Assembly: GCF_048898065.1 (NCBI RefSeq)
Contig: NZ_JBLWFI010000001.1
Span: 2,162,155-2,226,154, forward strand
Direction of reading: 5' to 3'
From: Tepidibacillus_B infernus
Lineage (GTDB): Bacteria > Bacillota > Bacilli > Tepidibacillales > Tepidibacillaceae
DNA length: 64,000 bases
The notes under the pieces are model-generated. The model ran no database searches. It was not told where the DNA came from and saw only the letters and a list, made by a program, of their open reading frames with translations. Within the stretch, counting starts at the first letter, position 1; each line of letters opens with the position of its first letter. Made by a program: the position numbers and the translations under genes. Of this stretch, positions 32,401 through 40,210 are shown in pieces.

Positions 32401-32515
32401 TTGGATATAAGTCAATCGCTAGGTTACGAAGAGAAATCGTCCCCATCAAGATAATGGCTAGGACGATCATGATGACGCCGATTGGACGTTTGACAGAAAC
32501 ATCAACTAGTTTCAC
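29387..32515 (-). CDS. RND efflux transporter (AcrB/MexB/SwrC-like)
   Basis: 1,042-residue proton-driven exporter with twelve predicted helices and two large outer loops. N-terminus SVKRPIGVIMIVLAIILMG; helix-4 proton-relay region GLALGIGMMVDSAIVILENIFRY with the conserved Asp; second-half repeat PAFIGVIMLAGIVVNNAIVLVDYIN. Firmicute members such as SwrC export lipopeptides, peptides or dyes without an outer membrane channel. Its ATG overlaps the stop of the membrane-fusion gene (ATGA). The operon is inserted between murA and spoIID in a region where B. subtilis has none, so it may have been acquired. Confidence 0.94.
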   Translation of the reverse strand: MKLVDVSVKRPIGVIMIVLAIILMGTISLRNLAIDLYPKLNLPISVVVTEYEGAAPQEVEKLVTKPLEGSLGTIEGIKKLQSTSAPGQSLIILQFDWGSNMDEKINSMRDKLDLVTNFLPEEAGKPLVLKLDPTAIPIMRLSVSGDLDQNRLTQIAEDVIKPRLERTPGVANVSLLGSKQKEVKVEVSPVYLNGYGISINQIIQVLGSENLSATAGTLQKGDQELQLRISGEFENIDQIKNVLIPLPKGGTVKLQEIAKITEVDKKITEITKVSGKPSLTFDISKKSDGNTIKVSDELYKSMEGIEKVLPQGIHLDTVYDLSVFIRQSVDNVLQNLIVGGLLAIIILYLFLRNLRSTLVIGLAMPIAVISTFNLIYFTGESLNLLTLGGLALGIGMMVDSAIVILENIFRYREQGYEMMEAAQEGSKEVAPAVIASALTTVAVFIPIVFVKGLAAELFRPLALTVSFSLLASLIASLTIVPMLSARLLKKGEKEPNIAQGFKGVLYKVLFTFERLMNKVYDKYRSILKWSLGHRKTVVFGTLALVVATFALVPLVGTEFIPTMDQGEINIDVTLPQGTLLEETDQTLANIEAKLSGIPEVKTVFTSAGNGGAFAMGIGNSNIGNLYVKLIPLSDRDRSTDEVMEEIRQLTKKIPGAEVKVSQIQSGGFGSGSPISIMISGDDLTVLEQLAEQVKNEVMQVEGTRNVESSVDEGRPEMQILVDRDKASLYGLNFAQIMSSVKTGFNGQVATRFRNEGREIDVRVTLPEEYKKDMNQVGEMLLQTPFGTQIPLKEVASIIQVKGPTQIEREDQKRKVTITSDLVGRDLGSVTKDIQAKLDQLHLPDGYMYEMGGQVKDMADAFGDLQYALILAIFLVYMVMAVQFEAITYPFIIMFSMPATFIGIVVGLVITGWPLSIPAFIGVIMLAGIVVNNAIVLVDYINILRKRGMERKEAILKAGPNRLRPILMTTLTTILGLIPLMLGIGEGAETQAPLATVMVFGLSFSTLVTLLLVPVMYLYIDDFENWVKQKWFGGRSKKHVRTS

Positions 32516-33750
32516 GATGACTTCCCTTCTTCCTTCACGATCTCAATCGGAGTACCCTCTGTTAACGCATATTGGCCTTTAATCACAACTGTATCCTTTT
32601 CAGAAACGCCTTCTGCAATTGTCGTTTCTTCTGTAGCCATTTCAATCACTTTTACTGGCCTTTTTACAGCTTTTCCATTCTGAATGATATAAACATAGGT
32701 TTGGTTCCCATTTCCTAAGATGGCTTGGGTAGGAACGATGATTTGCTGTTTTGTATCTTTAATCAATGTTACTTCTGCAAGCATTCCTGGTTTGATCTGT
32801 TGTTGTTCATTCTTGATGACAACTTCTATGGCAAATGTTAGGGTTTGGGCATTCGCCGATGGTGCAATAAAGGTTACTTCCCCAGCGAAGTCCTGATTGA
32901 GAGCTGAGACATATACTTTGACCTGTTGTCCTAGCTTAAAGCTTTGAAGTGATGTTTCAGAAACGTTTAACTGTACAGTGACTTGATTGGCATTGACGAT
33001 CTGCGCTACTGGAGATTGGGGTCCTGCCATCTCTCCCTTTTCAGTATTGATGGCAACCACCTGTCCTGCGATTGGCGCCGTAATTTTTGAATCAGCGATC
33101 GCATGTTGAGCCTGTTCTACCCCTACTTTTGCTTGCTGTACGGCAGATTCTGAAGATGCAATCCCGACATTGGAATTGGCTTTTTCAGCTGCATCCTGAG
33201 CCACTTTTAGGTTTGTTTCAGCTTGAAGATAGGTAGCCTCCGCTTGTTCTAATTGGCTTTTAGAAACTGCTTGGGTTTCATAAAGTGTCTTTATCCGTTC
33301 TAGATTTTTTTTTGCTTGTTGAAAAGCGTCTTCTGCTTGTTTTAACCTTGATTCTGCTTGAACAAGGTTAGATCCTTTTCCTTCTTTTGCTTGAGTAAGT
33401 CCATTTAGTGCTTGTTGGTAGGCCGCTTCTGCTTGGTGCAAGCGATCCTGTAAATCACGGTCATCTAATTTAATAAGAACCTGCCCTTCTTTTACTGTAT
33501 CTCCTTGCTTGACGTAAACTTCTTGAACTTTTCCTGATACCTTTGGTAAAACAAGAACATCTTGGTTCGCTTTGATGGTACCTACATATCGTTCGGTATG
33601 TTCAACCGTTTTTCGCTCTACTTGTTGTACCATGACAGGTACAGGTTGGTTTTCTTTGGATTGTTCCTCTTGTTGCGATGAACATCCGATACTAACTAGC
33701 ATGATAGCAAGTATGACAAACCATACTCCTATGCGACGTCTTTGCCTCAT
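32512..33750 (-). CDS. Efflux membrane-fusion lipoprotein (HlyD/AcrA family)
   Basis: Periplasmic-adaptor homologue, 412 residues, first gene of the RND operon. Lipoprotein signal with lipobox VSIGC (Cys23). Then barrel-sandwich half VGTIKANQDVLVLPKVSGKVQEV, a long alpha hairpin (AEAAYQQALNGLTQAKEG to SSESAVQQAKVGVEQAQ), the second lipoyl half ITAPIAGQVVAIN, and a beta-barrel. Start ATG at 33750 with AAGGAGG. In a monoderm it is anchored to the outer face of the membrane and probably couples to the pump encoded next. Palindromic operator 23 bp upstream. Confidence 0.92.
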   Translation of the reverse strand: MRQRRRIGVWFVILAIMLVSIGCSSQQEEQSKENQPVPVMVQQVERKTVEHTERYVGTIKANQDVLVLPKVSGKVQEVYVKQGDTVKEGQVLIKLDDRDLQDRLHQAEAAYQQALNGLTQAKEGKGSNLVQAESRLKQAEDAFQQAKKNLERIKTLYETQAVSKSQLEQAEATYLQAETNLKVAQDAAEKANSNVGIASSESAVQQAKVGVEQAQHAIADSKITAPIAGQVVAINTEKGEMAGPQSPVAQIVNANQVTVQLNVSETSLQSFKLGQQVKVYVSALNQDFAGEVTFIAPSANAQTLTFAIEVVIKNEQQQIKPGMLAEVTLIKDTKQQIIVPTQAILGNGNQTYVYIIQNGKAVKRPVKVIEMATEETTIAEGVSEKDTVVIKGQYALTEGTPIEIVKEEGKSS

Positions 33751-33772
33751 GACATGTTCCTCCTTATCCTCA

Positions 33773-33790
33773 GAACCGACTAGTCAGTTC
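33773..33790. promoter_or_regulatory. Palindromic operator for the TetR-type repressor
   Basis: GAACCGACTAGTCAGTTC: 18 bp, symmetric except at one pair of positions. It overlaps the leader of the efflux operon just downstream of a TAGAAT -10 candidate on the minus strand. Confidence 0.65.
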
Positions 33791-33843
33791 TCAATCCAAA
33801 TTCTATCATATTGGTTTTTACGAAAAAAATAAAGAGGAAAAAT

Positions 33844-33874
33844 AAAAAACAGAAGGAAAAAATCCTCCTGTTTT
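33844..33874 (-). terminator. Terminator of murA
   Basis: AAAACAGAAGGA (33846-33857) pairs with TCCTCCTGTTTT (33863-33874) with one mismatch; a U-run follows on the minus strand. 30 bp past the murA stop. Confidence 0.8.
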
Positions 33875-33903
33875 CATCTTAGTATATCTAATTTTTTAAT
33901 TCA

Positions 33904-35205
33904 TTAAGATATCCAAAGGGGTTGCAAGCTTTGGGCTGACTTTACTTCATCGGCTACTCGCTCAATATCTGCACCTAGTGCTTGAAGCTTGCCAACAAAG
34001 TTTACATACCCACGGTCAATATGGTGTAGTTCGGTTACTTCTGTTTCACCAGTTGCAACGAGCCCCGCAATGACAAGGGCTGCTCCAGCACGTAAATCTG
34101 TGGCTTGAACCCTTGTACCAATTAGTTTAGCATTACCCTCGACCACTGCTGTTCGACCTTGGATTTTGATATTGGCATTCATTCTTTTGAATTCTTCAAC
34201 ATGCATAAAACGATTTTCAAAAACAGTTTCCGTGATCACACTTGTTCCGTTTGCAATTAATAATAATGCCATCATTTGCGATTGCATATCAGTAGGGAAT
34301 CCAGGATGAGGTAACGTTTTTAAGTCAACTGCCTTCAATGGATGTGTTGCTTTTACACGAACACCTTGTTCCTCTTCTAGTATCTGAACGCCCATTTCTT
34401 CCAGTTTAGCAATCACGGGTTTTAGATGGTCAATGATTGCATTTTCAATGAGTACATTGCCACCAGTAATCGCAGCAGCCACCAAGAAGGTTCCTGCTTC
34501 AATTCTGTCAGGAATAACAGAATGCTGTGTCGCGGTTAGTCGTTCTACTCCTTCAATACGAATGGTTCCTGTACCTGCACCGCGAATTTTCGCTCCCATT
34601 CCATTCAAATAATTGGCTAGATCGACGATTTCTGGTTCTTGCGCAGCATTTTCAATGGTTGTAACTCCATTCGCTAATGTAGCTGCCATCATAATATTTT
34701 CCGTTGCACCTACACTTGCATAATCTAGGTAGATTCGTGCACCTGTTAATTTGCCATCAATAGAGGCGTCAATATAGCCTTGACCAATACTTATTTTTGC
34801 ACCCATTGCTTCAAAACCTTTTAAGTGCTGATCTACAGGGCGGCTGCCAATGGCACATCCTCCAGGCAAAGCTATACGAGCATGCCCTTTTCTCGCAAGT
34901 AATGGTCCCATGACTAAAAAGGATGCTCTCATTTTTCTGACTAGGTCGTATGGTGCTTCTGTTCGCACAATCTTTGTCGCATTGATTCTAACGACTTCAT
35001 TTTTGTAATGAACATCTAAGCCAATAAAAGATAATACATCTATAATGGTGTAGACATCATCTAAGGACGGAACATCATTAATGATGCTTTCTCCTTCTTC
35101 CCCTAGAATTGATGCAGCAAGGATCGGCAGTACTGCGTTTTTCGCACCATGTATTTTGACGCTGCCGGATAATTGCCTTCCACCGCGGACGATGATTTTT
35201 TCCAA
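33904..35205 (-). CDS. murA: UDP-N-acetylglucosamine 1-carboxyvinyltransferase MurA
   Basis: Cytoplasmic enzyme that adds enolpyruvate from PEP to UDP-GlcNAc, the first committed step of peptidoglycan synthesis. 433 residues. The TTG at 35203-35205 is chosen: GGAGGGA precedes it and it yields the conserved start (M)EKIIVRGGRQLSG; the ATG 21 bp upstream would precede the ribosome site. HGAKNAVLPILAASIL follows, and the catalytic Cys lies in LPGGCAIGSRPVD. Downstream of ywmB in the B. subtilis murAA position, so it is the MurAA type. Confidence 0.95.
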   Translation of the reverse strand: MEKIIVRGGRQLSGSVKIHGAKNAVLPILAASILGEEGESIINDVPSLDDVYTIIDVLSFIGLDVHYKNEVVRINATKIVRTEAPYDLVRKMRASFLVMGPLLARKGHARIALPGGCAIGSRPVDQHLKGFEAMGAKISIGQGYIDASIDGKLTGARIYLDYASVGATENIMMAATLANGVTTIENAAQEPEIVDLANYLNGMGAKIRGAGTGTIRIEGVERLTATQHSVIPDRIEAGTFLVAAAITGGNVLIENAIIDHLKPVIAKLEEMGVQILEEEQGVRVKATHPLKAVDLKTLPHPGFPTDMQSQMMALLLIANGTSVITETVFENRFMHVEEFKRMNANIKIQGRTAVVEGNAKLIGTRVQATDLRAGAALVIAGLVATGETEVTELHHIDRGYVNFVGKLQALGADIERVADEVKSAQSLQPLWIS

Positions 35206-35252
35206 AGTTGTTCCCTCCGCGCTCATTTTTCATTTCACATTTTCTCATACTA

Positions 35253-35987
35253 TTAATATTCAACAATGATGATCGGCGTTCCCACTGTAAGCACTGTTCT
35301 TTGTTTTAAAACATCTAAATGGGTCGCCACTTGAATATTCATTTTCTGATTCCCTGTCCAAATCGATTGTTTAATTAAAGTTGAAAAGGCTGAGACGCTT
35401 TTGACTAGATCTGTGTCTAATTGCTCTACTTTCTTTGCCTTTAGATTATGTAGGATTTGATCAATCAGGACAAGCTGAGTACCATTATTTAGTTTATCAT
35501 CGATACTTCCTTGGATACAAGAGTTAATTTTAGGAGAAATTTGGTTTTCTTGTAATGTTTGATACAATTTTTGATAATACATTGACATCTCTTCTAGCGA
35601 TTGGTTCCCTTTTAGCTGGAAGATGAGATACATCTCTTTTGTTTGCGCATTTTGACGTTTTAGTTGTAATTCAACTTCTGTTTCTTTTCCCCATGTTCCT
35701 TGGCTACGATAAAACTTTTGCAATCCAATCGTTTGTAGCTGATTTTGTTCGGCTAGTTCTAAAGCTTTACTTAATTGATTCCCAAGATCTAACCATTGGT
35801 GATCATCCTGATAGATGCCATATGGAATCCCAACATGTAGCCAATATTGGTCTAATGCTGCATTTGTCTTTTTAAATGAGTTAATCACAAATTCTATATC
35901 CTCTTGCGATTCTCCTTGAACCGTAAGACCTAAAATGAAGGTCATTGACAATATAAAGATAAGGACTATTTTCCCCTTTTGATTCAT
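35253..35987 (-). CDS. ywmB: YwmB family protein (TATA-box-binding-like fold)
   Basis: Secreted or membrane-anchored protein, 244 residues, of the YwmB family (PF08680). The ATG at 35987 follows GGAGGAG; a hydrophobic segment IVLIFILSMTFILGLTV is followed by a likely cleavage region. No catalytic motif is visible (WLHVGIPYGIYQDD, MYLIFQLKGNQSLEEM). The family has been given a TATA-binding-protein-like fold name but its function is unknown; conserved place between the atp region and murAA suggests a cell-envelope role. Stop lies 47 bp before the murA start. Confidence 0.82.
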   Translation of the reverse strand: MNQKGKIVLIFILSMTFILGLTVQGESQEDIEFVINSFKKTNAALDQYWLHVGIPYGIYQDDHQWLDLGNQLSKALELAEQNQLQTIGLQKFYRSQGTWGKETEVELQLKRQNAQTKEMYLIFQLKGNQSLEEMSMYYQKLYQTLQENQISPKINSCIQGSIDDKLNNGTQLVLIDQILHNLKAKKVEQLDTDLVKSVSAFSTLIKQSIWTGNQKMNIQVATHLDVLKQRTVLTVGTPIIIVEY

Positions 35988-36025
35988 TTTTTCTCCTCCC
36001 ACACCATTTTCGTCGTCAAGATTGG

Positions 36026-36159
36026 ATATTCCATAATTGGAATATACAAACTTTTTTATTTGTTAACCATTGTTCACACTTATGGGAGAAGATATACTTT
36101 TGTGGGGTTCCAAAAGGTAAGAAATGCATTCCTGAAAGTCGCTTCTTTTGTAATATACA
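36026..36159. repeat. Copy of the intergenic repeat, two blocks
   Basis: Block 1: ATATTCCA-TAAT-TGGAATAT (36026-36045), two repeat ends back to back, followed by ACAAAC. Block 2: GCATTCCTGAAAG joined to TCGCTTCTTTTGTAATATAC (36126-36159), matching the island's right end. The 180-bp gap between ywzB and ywmB is nearly all repeat. Confidence 0.6.
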
Positions 36160-36182
36160 TTCTCATTCATCTTAAATAAAAT

Positions 36183-36425
36183 TTAAAACATACTCTTTAC
36201 ATTAAATGACCATTGTAAATAATTGATGAAAAATTGAGCCATTTGGTATCCGATGACGATGGACAAAATAATTTGCAGTGCTTTGGTTTGTGGGCTTTTG
36301 GGATTGTAGATAAAAAGGTCAAAACGGATACTCTGTAATGCCCACCAAGATATACCGATGCTTACAAGTGTTAAAATAATCCCCATTAAACTGATATAGC
36401 CAAAATAGGTTGTCATCTTACTCAC
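36183..36425 (-). CDS. ywzB: DUF1146 membrane protein YwzB
   Basis: 80-residue protein with two predicted helices (YISLMGIILTLVSIGISWWAL and ALQIILSIVIGYQMAQFFI) around a short loop containing IRFDLFIYNPKSPQTK, the DUF1146 signature. Function unknown. Its ATG overlaps the stop of the subtilase gene by 4 bp, so it is translationally coupled to that gene here; in B. subtilis ywzB follows the atp operon. The move fits an insertion of nuo, the S41 gene and the S8 gene between atpC and ywzB. Confidence 0.85.
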   Translation of the reverse strand: MSKMTTYFGYISLMGIILTLVSIGISWWALQSIRFDLFIYNPKSPQTKALQIILSIVIGYQMAQFFINYLQWSFNVKSMF

Positions 36426-38491
36426 CTCGCACTTCTATTTGGTAATTCTTTGATATGATCTCTTAAATAAAATTGATACGGGTTATGGGAAAACTCTCCT
36501 TTTATTCGAAGTCGATAAGTTCCTTTTTTTAATTCTAATTGCTCTTTCCAAGATATTTGTTTTTGATTCCAAATGATTTCGTAGTTATCATCATAAAGCG
36601 TTACATCTGCCTCTTGTTCTGCTAAAAAGTCGAAATCGAGTTGGTTAGACATTTGTTTGATTTCAAAAATGAACCAATCTACATCTTGATCATTGGATAG
36701 GATACCTTCCATTTTTCTGTTAGAGGGAGTGATCCTTGTCGCGTTACTTGATAGGTTATTCGGTTCATGAATATCTCCATCCATATCTTTAAATTGTAGC
36801 TGTAAGGTATATTCTCCATTCACACCATAGCCATTATAATCAGAGATTTGAATATAGTAAGTACCTGGTCTTGCAAAAATAGTTCCTTCTTCTGCTTTTC
36901 CTGAACCATGGCTGTCGATTTCAATCGCTTTTTTCCCTTCTGGTTGAATACGAATCACAGGATCCAATCTTAAGGTGTCAACAGATACTTTTGCCTTTAG
37001 CTCCCCATTACTTGGTATGTAAAGTTTATACCAATCTAAATCTTGATCCTTTTCCAATGTTCCTTTAATCGGCTCAGATAAGTGTTGAATCTGATAAGAT
37101 TGCCATGGTTTATCATTGTTTTCATAATTATCCTTATAAATGGTATATTTCGTAGAAACGGAGTAAGATATCGCTTCATTCTTAAGTTGCTCATTGATCG
37201 TTTCCCTATCAGGTGTCATTTCTTTAACAGTTGTTGAAAGACTGATTTTTAAATAAGTCGTTCCCTTTGGTAGATCGATATCAATGGTCAAATTTTTGTT
37301 GATTGGATAAACCAACGGTTGTTGATCTTCTAAATTCGCTGGTTCTAGCTCTAATTGAAGAGGGACGTTAGGTTCCTGCTTTAATTGAATTTTCAATTGA
37401 ACTTTCCCTCGATAAGGCAATAATAACTGATACCAATCATGATCATTGACTCCAGCAATTTGGGCGTTAATTGTATCTTGCAATGGAATAGGGGTTGCTT
37501 TGTCTTTTGTTTGGTTTGGTTCATATCCGTCCTTTATGGTCGATAACGGACTTGTTAATGCTTTTGCAACATTAATTCTTCCATAACCTGTTAGGATATC
37601 CCACCCTAGCCTTCCTACATCATCAGCAGTAAATTTAATCAAATCTCTAACCTCTGCTGGAGTTAAAATAGGATATTTTTGATAAATTAAAGCAGCTAAC
37701 CCCGCTACTTGTGGTGCTGCCATCGAGGTTCCCACATTCGAAGTATACCCTCCACCTAATTTGGTTGTATATATCCCTTCACCAGGCGCAACAACATCTA
37801 GCTGTTGACCGTAATTGGAATAGGTTTCGTAATCGTCCTCTAAATCTACCGCACCCACAGATAGTACATTGGCAAATGCTGATGGGTAATTTAATCGATT
37901 TCCTTCGTTTCCAGATGCTGCAACGACTAGTACATCTTTAGATTCTGCATAATCTACGGCTTCCTTCATAAAAGGTGTATAGATGGGTTCGCCTAAAGAT
38001 AGAAGAACAATCTTTGCCCCATGGTCGACCGCATAACGGATCCCTTGTCCAACTAAGAAAGAGTCTCCTTCCCCTTGTTCATCTAATACTTTAATTGGCA
38101 TGATTTTGGCATTCCATACTAATCCTGCTATCCCTTCATCATTATTACCAATCGCTCCAACAATTCCTGCCACATTGGTTCCATGGCCATTGTCATCTTG
38201 AGGTGGCATCTTTTTATCAATCAGATTTATCCCTTCAACCAAGTTAGCCTTTAAGTCAGGATGGTACAGATCTACCCCTGTATCAAGGATGGCAATGGTC
38301 ACCTCGCTGGTGTTTATTTCCTCCCATCCTAAAGGTGCTTTAATTTGTTGTAAATAAAGTTGTTGATCAATATTTTTATCATTTGGAACATTCCCTATTA
38401 GCACTGCATTTGCTCTTAAGAATGTCATATTTACGATAAGTCCTATGATTAGAATTGCTAGCAACCGTTTCTTTTTTTTTAAAAGCTCCAT
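36422..38491 (-). CDS. Secreted S8 subtilisin-like protease with three PPC-type repeats
   Basis: 689 residues. Signal peptide up to about residue 29 (KKKKRLLAILIIGLIV...RANA). Catalytic triad Asp70 (AILDTGVD), His103 (NGHGTNVAG) and Ser256 (GTSMAAPQ), oxyanion Asn in ASGNEG. C-terminal half holds three pre-peptidase-type repeats, each with an EPN or ENN start and a D-x-DWY/DWF centre (near residues 335, 450 and 555). There is no room for a normal I9 propeptide: only about 40 residues separate the signal from the catalytic domain. Start at 38491 (GGAG site) or 38506. Next to another exported protease gene; may process wall or spore-coat proteins. Confidence 0.9.
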   Translation of the reverse strand: MELLKKKKRLLAILIIGLIVNMTFLRANAVLIGNVPNDKNIDQQLYLQQIKAPLGWEEINTSEVTIAILDTGVDLYHPDLKANLVEGINLIDKKMPPQDDNGHGTNVAGIVGAIGNNDEGIAGLVWNAKIMPIKVLDEQGEGDSFLVGQGIRYAVDHGAKIVLLSLGEPIYTPFMKEAVDYAESKDVLVVAASGNEGNRLNYPSAFANVLSVGAVDLEDDYETYSNYGQQLDVVAPGEGIYTTKLGGGYTSNVGTSMAAPQVAGLAALIYQKYPILTPAEVRDLIKFTADDVGRLGWDILTGYGRINVAKALTSPLSTIKDGYEPNQTKDKATPIPLQDTINAQIAGVNDHDWYQLLLPYRGKVQLKIQLKQEPNVPLQLELEPANLEDQQPLVYPINKNLTIDIDLPKGTTYLKISLSTTVKEMTPDRETINEQLKNEAISYSVSTKYTIYKDNYENNDKPWQSYQIQHLSEPIKGTLEKDQDLDWYKLYIPSNGELKAKVSVDTLRLDPVIRIQPEGKKAIEIDSHGSGKAEEGTIFARPGTYYIQISDYNGYGVNGEYTLQLQFKDMDGDIHEPNNLSSNATRITPSNRKMEGILSNDQDVDWFIFEIKQMSNQLDFDFLAEQEADVTLYDDNYEIIWNQKQISWKEQLELKKGTYRLRIKGEFSHNPYQFYLRDHIKELPNRSAR

Positions 38492-38625
38492 TTTGCTCCA
38501 CTCCATCTTTTCCGAACCTATATGAAAAGAAAGTTATGCTTTATTGTCCCCAAAAAGAAAACGTATCACACGGAAAATTGTGAACGTGCAATACGCTATA
38601 TGACTTTGTATTTCATTTTAACATA

Positions 38626-40041
38626 TTATGGGAGATAAATCGTTAATATTTCTTGCTTTTTGTTTATTTTTAATTCTGGTAATTGTTTGGTTAATTCTGC
38701 TAATGTAAGAAAACTCTGACCGTCCTTGATCATGAAACCAGCACTTTTACCCTTGGTTAGTACCATTTTCGTTTTACCAATGACAACGTCTAAACTTGAG
38801 GATTTGGAATTCCAAAAAATTTTACCGCCTAAGGCATGAACGAGTGGCCTTAAGGCAACATAATCTTTATTATTCTCCTGAATCCAGTTGCTACCGATTG
38901 CTGATACAAAAATATTTTTTTCACCTAAGGTTGATATGGCTGTTGAAAGTTGTTGATCGACTTCTTCTACCATGATATCTGGCTTGATTCCTATTTTATT
39001 CATTTTGTTCTTTTTCGGTGTGAAATATTCATTGGTCGTTAGCTTGAGATAGCCTCCGTTTTCTAACCGAATTAAACTTTGGACAACCCCTTTACCAAAG
39101 GAATTGGTTCCAACAATAGTTGCTTTATTATAATCTTTTAAAGCACCTGTTAAAATTTCTGAAGCACTTGCCGTCCCTTCATTGATCAGTACGACCATCG
39201 GTGAATTCCAATCTGTTCCTCCTTGAATAGCTAATTCCTCTTCTTGTTGTATATTGTCCTTGACATAAACGATTGGGCCTTCTTTAATGAAGTTTTTAGA
39301 TATTTTAAGTGCAGCATCTAAATATCCACCTGGATTATCCCGCAAGTCGAGGATTAGCTTCTTCATTCCTTTTTCCTTTAATTGTTCTAAGTGTTGTTTG
39401 AATTCATCTGCTGCTCGTTCACCAAAGGCGTATAGTCGGAGATACCCAATTTCTTTGGTTAGCATTTCCGATTCTACAGAAGGTAGATATACGTCCCCAC
39501 GAGTGATGGTTTTAGTCATGGTTTCTTCATCTCTTTGAATTACCATGGTAACGGAAGTTCCTTCTTCTCCTTTAATCTGGTTTGTAACCTGTTCAAGTGT
39601 TTTTCCTTCAGTTGAAATACCTTCTACTGATTTGATCAGATCGCCAACTTGAAGTCCTGCTTCTTCGGCAGGTGAGCCAGGAATGATCGTTTGAACCGTG
39701 ATTCCCTCTTCATTCTTCTCTACAACAACGCCAATACCGACAAAAGAACCATTTAAACTATCTGTAAAGGATTGATACTCTTCATCTGTAAAATAGGCTG
39801 TATATGGATCCCCAAGGGTGTCAATCATTCCCCAAATCGCCCCTTGCATCAATTCATCTGGGTCTACACCTTGTAAATGATAATATTCGATCAGTTCATA
39901 GATTTCATTCATAATCGCTTTCTGTTTTTCTAGCGGATCTTGATCTTCTGCTTGTGCCACATTAGGTATAAAGCTAAACAGGGATAAGACAAGAATGATT
40001 GCGATTATTTTTTGTTGGATAGGTAACCATTTCTTTGACAT
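38626..40041 (-). CDS. Secreted S41 C-terminal processing protease (CtpA/CtpB type) with copper-amine-oxidase-like domain
   Basis: 471 residues. Signal peptide at 1-31 (IIAIILVLSLFSFIPNVAQA). PDZ domain about 90-175 (FVGIGVVVEKNEEGI, SPAEEAGLQVGDLI); S41 core with Ser in NEGTASASEIL and Lys in TNSFGKGVVQ, forming a Ser-Lys dyad. The C-terminal ~100 residues (YVALRPLVHALGGKIFWNS) resemble the N-terminal copper-amine-oxidase stalk domain common in Bacilli wall proteins. B. subtilis CtpB cleaves SpoIVFA during sporulation; a similar role is possible but the context does not show it. Followed 134 bp later by the subtilase gene. Confidence 0.92.
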   Translation of the reverse strand: MSKKWLPIQQKIIAIILVLSLFSFIPNVAQAEDQDPLEKQKAIMNEIYELIEYYHLQGVDPDELMQGAIWGMIDTLGDPYTAYFTDEEYQSFTDSLNGSFVGIGVVVEKNEEGITVQTIIPGSPAEEAGLQVGDLIKSVEGISTEGKTLEQVTNQIKGEEGTSVTMVIQRDEETMTKTITRGDVYLPSVESEMLTKEIGYLRLYAFGERAADEFKQHLEQLKEKGMKKLILDLRDNPGGYLDAALKISKNFIKEGPIVYVKDNIQQEEELAIQGGTDWNSPMVVLINEGTASASEILTGALKDYNKATIVGTNSFGKGVVQSLIRLENGGYLKLTTNEYFTPKKNKMNKIGIKPDIMVEEVDQQLSTAISTLGEKNIFVSAIGSNWIQENNKDYVALRPLVHALGGKIFWNSKSSSLDVVIGKTKMVLTKGKSAGFMIKDGQSFLTLAELTKQLPELKINKKQEILTIYLP

Positions 40042-40127
40042 TGTTTTGCCTCCTCTTTTTCTCTTGTTTATCTAATTCGGCAACAAAAGGTCAATTCCTT
40101 CATTCGATCATGACCAAATACTACATA

Positions 40128-40152
40128 GTTTGTATATTCCAACGCGCTCCGT
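40128..40152. repeat. One-ended copy of the intergenic repeat
   Basis: GTTTGTATATTCCAACGC followed by GCTCCG, then it runs directly into the A-tract of the nuoN terminator. Left end and first interior block only. Confidence 0.6.
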
Positions 40153-40153
40153 C

Positions 40154-40195
40154 AAAAAAATACCCACTAAAGAGGGGGTCTCCTTAGTGGGTATT
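40154..40195 (-). terminator. Terminator of the nuo operon
   Basis: TACCCACTAA (40161-40170) pairs with TTAGTGGGTA (40184-40193); with flanking A/T it gives a 12-bp stem, and a seven-base U-run follows on the minus strand. 16 bp past nuoN. Confidence 0.9.
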
Positions 40196-40210
40196 GTGTA
40201 CATTAGAATC

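Noticed and set aside
36422..36425. Frameshift fusing the subtilase and ywzB
   Set aside because: The 4-bp ATGA overlap is a normal translational coupling; both products match their families at the joined ends.
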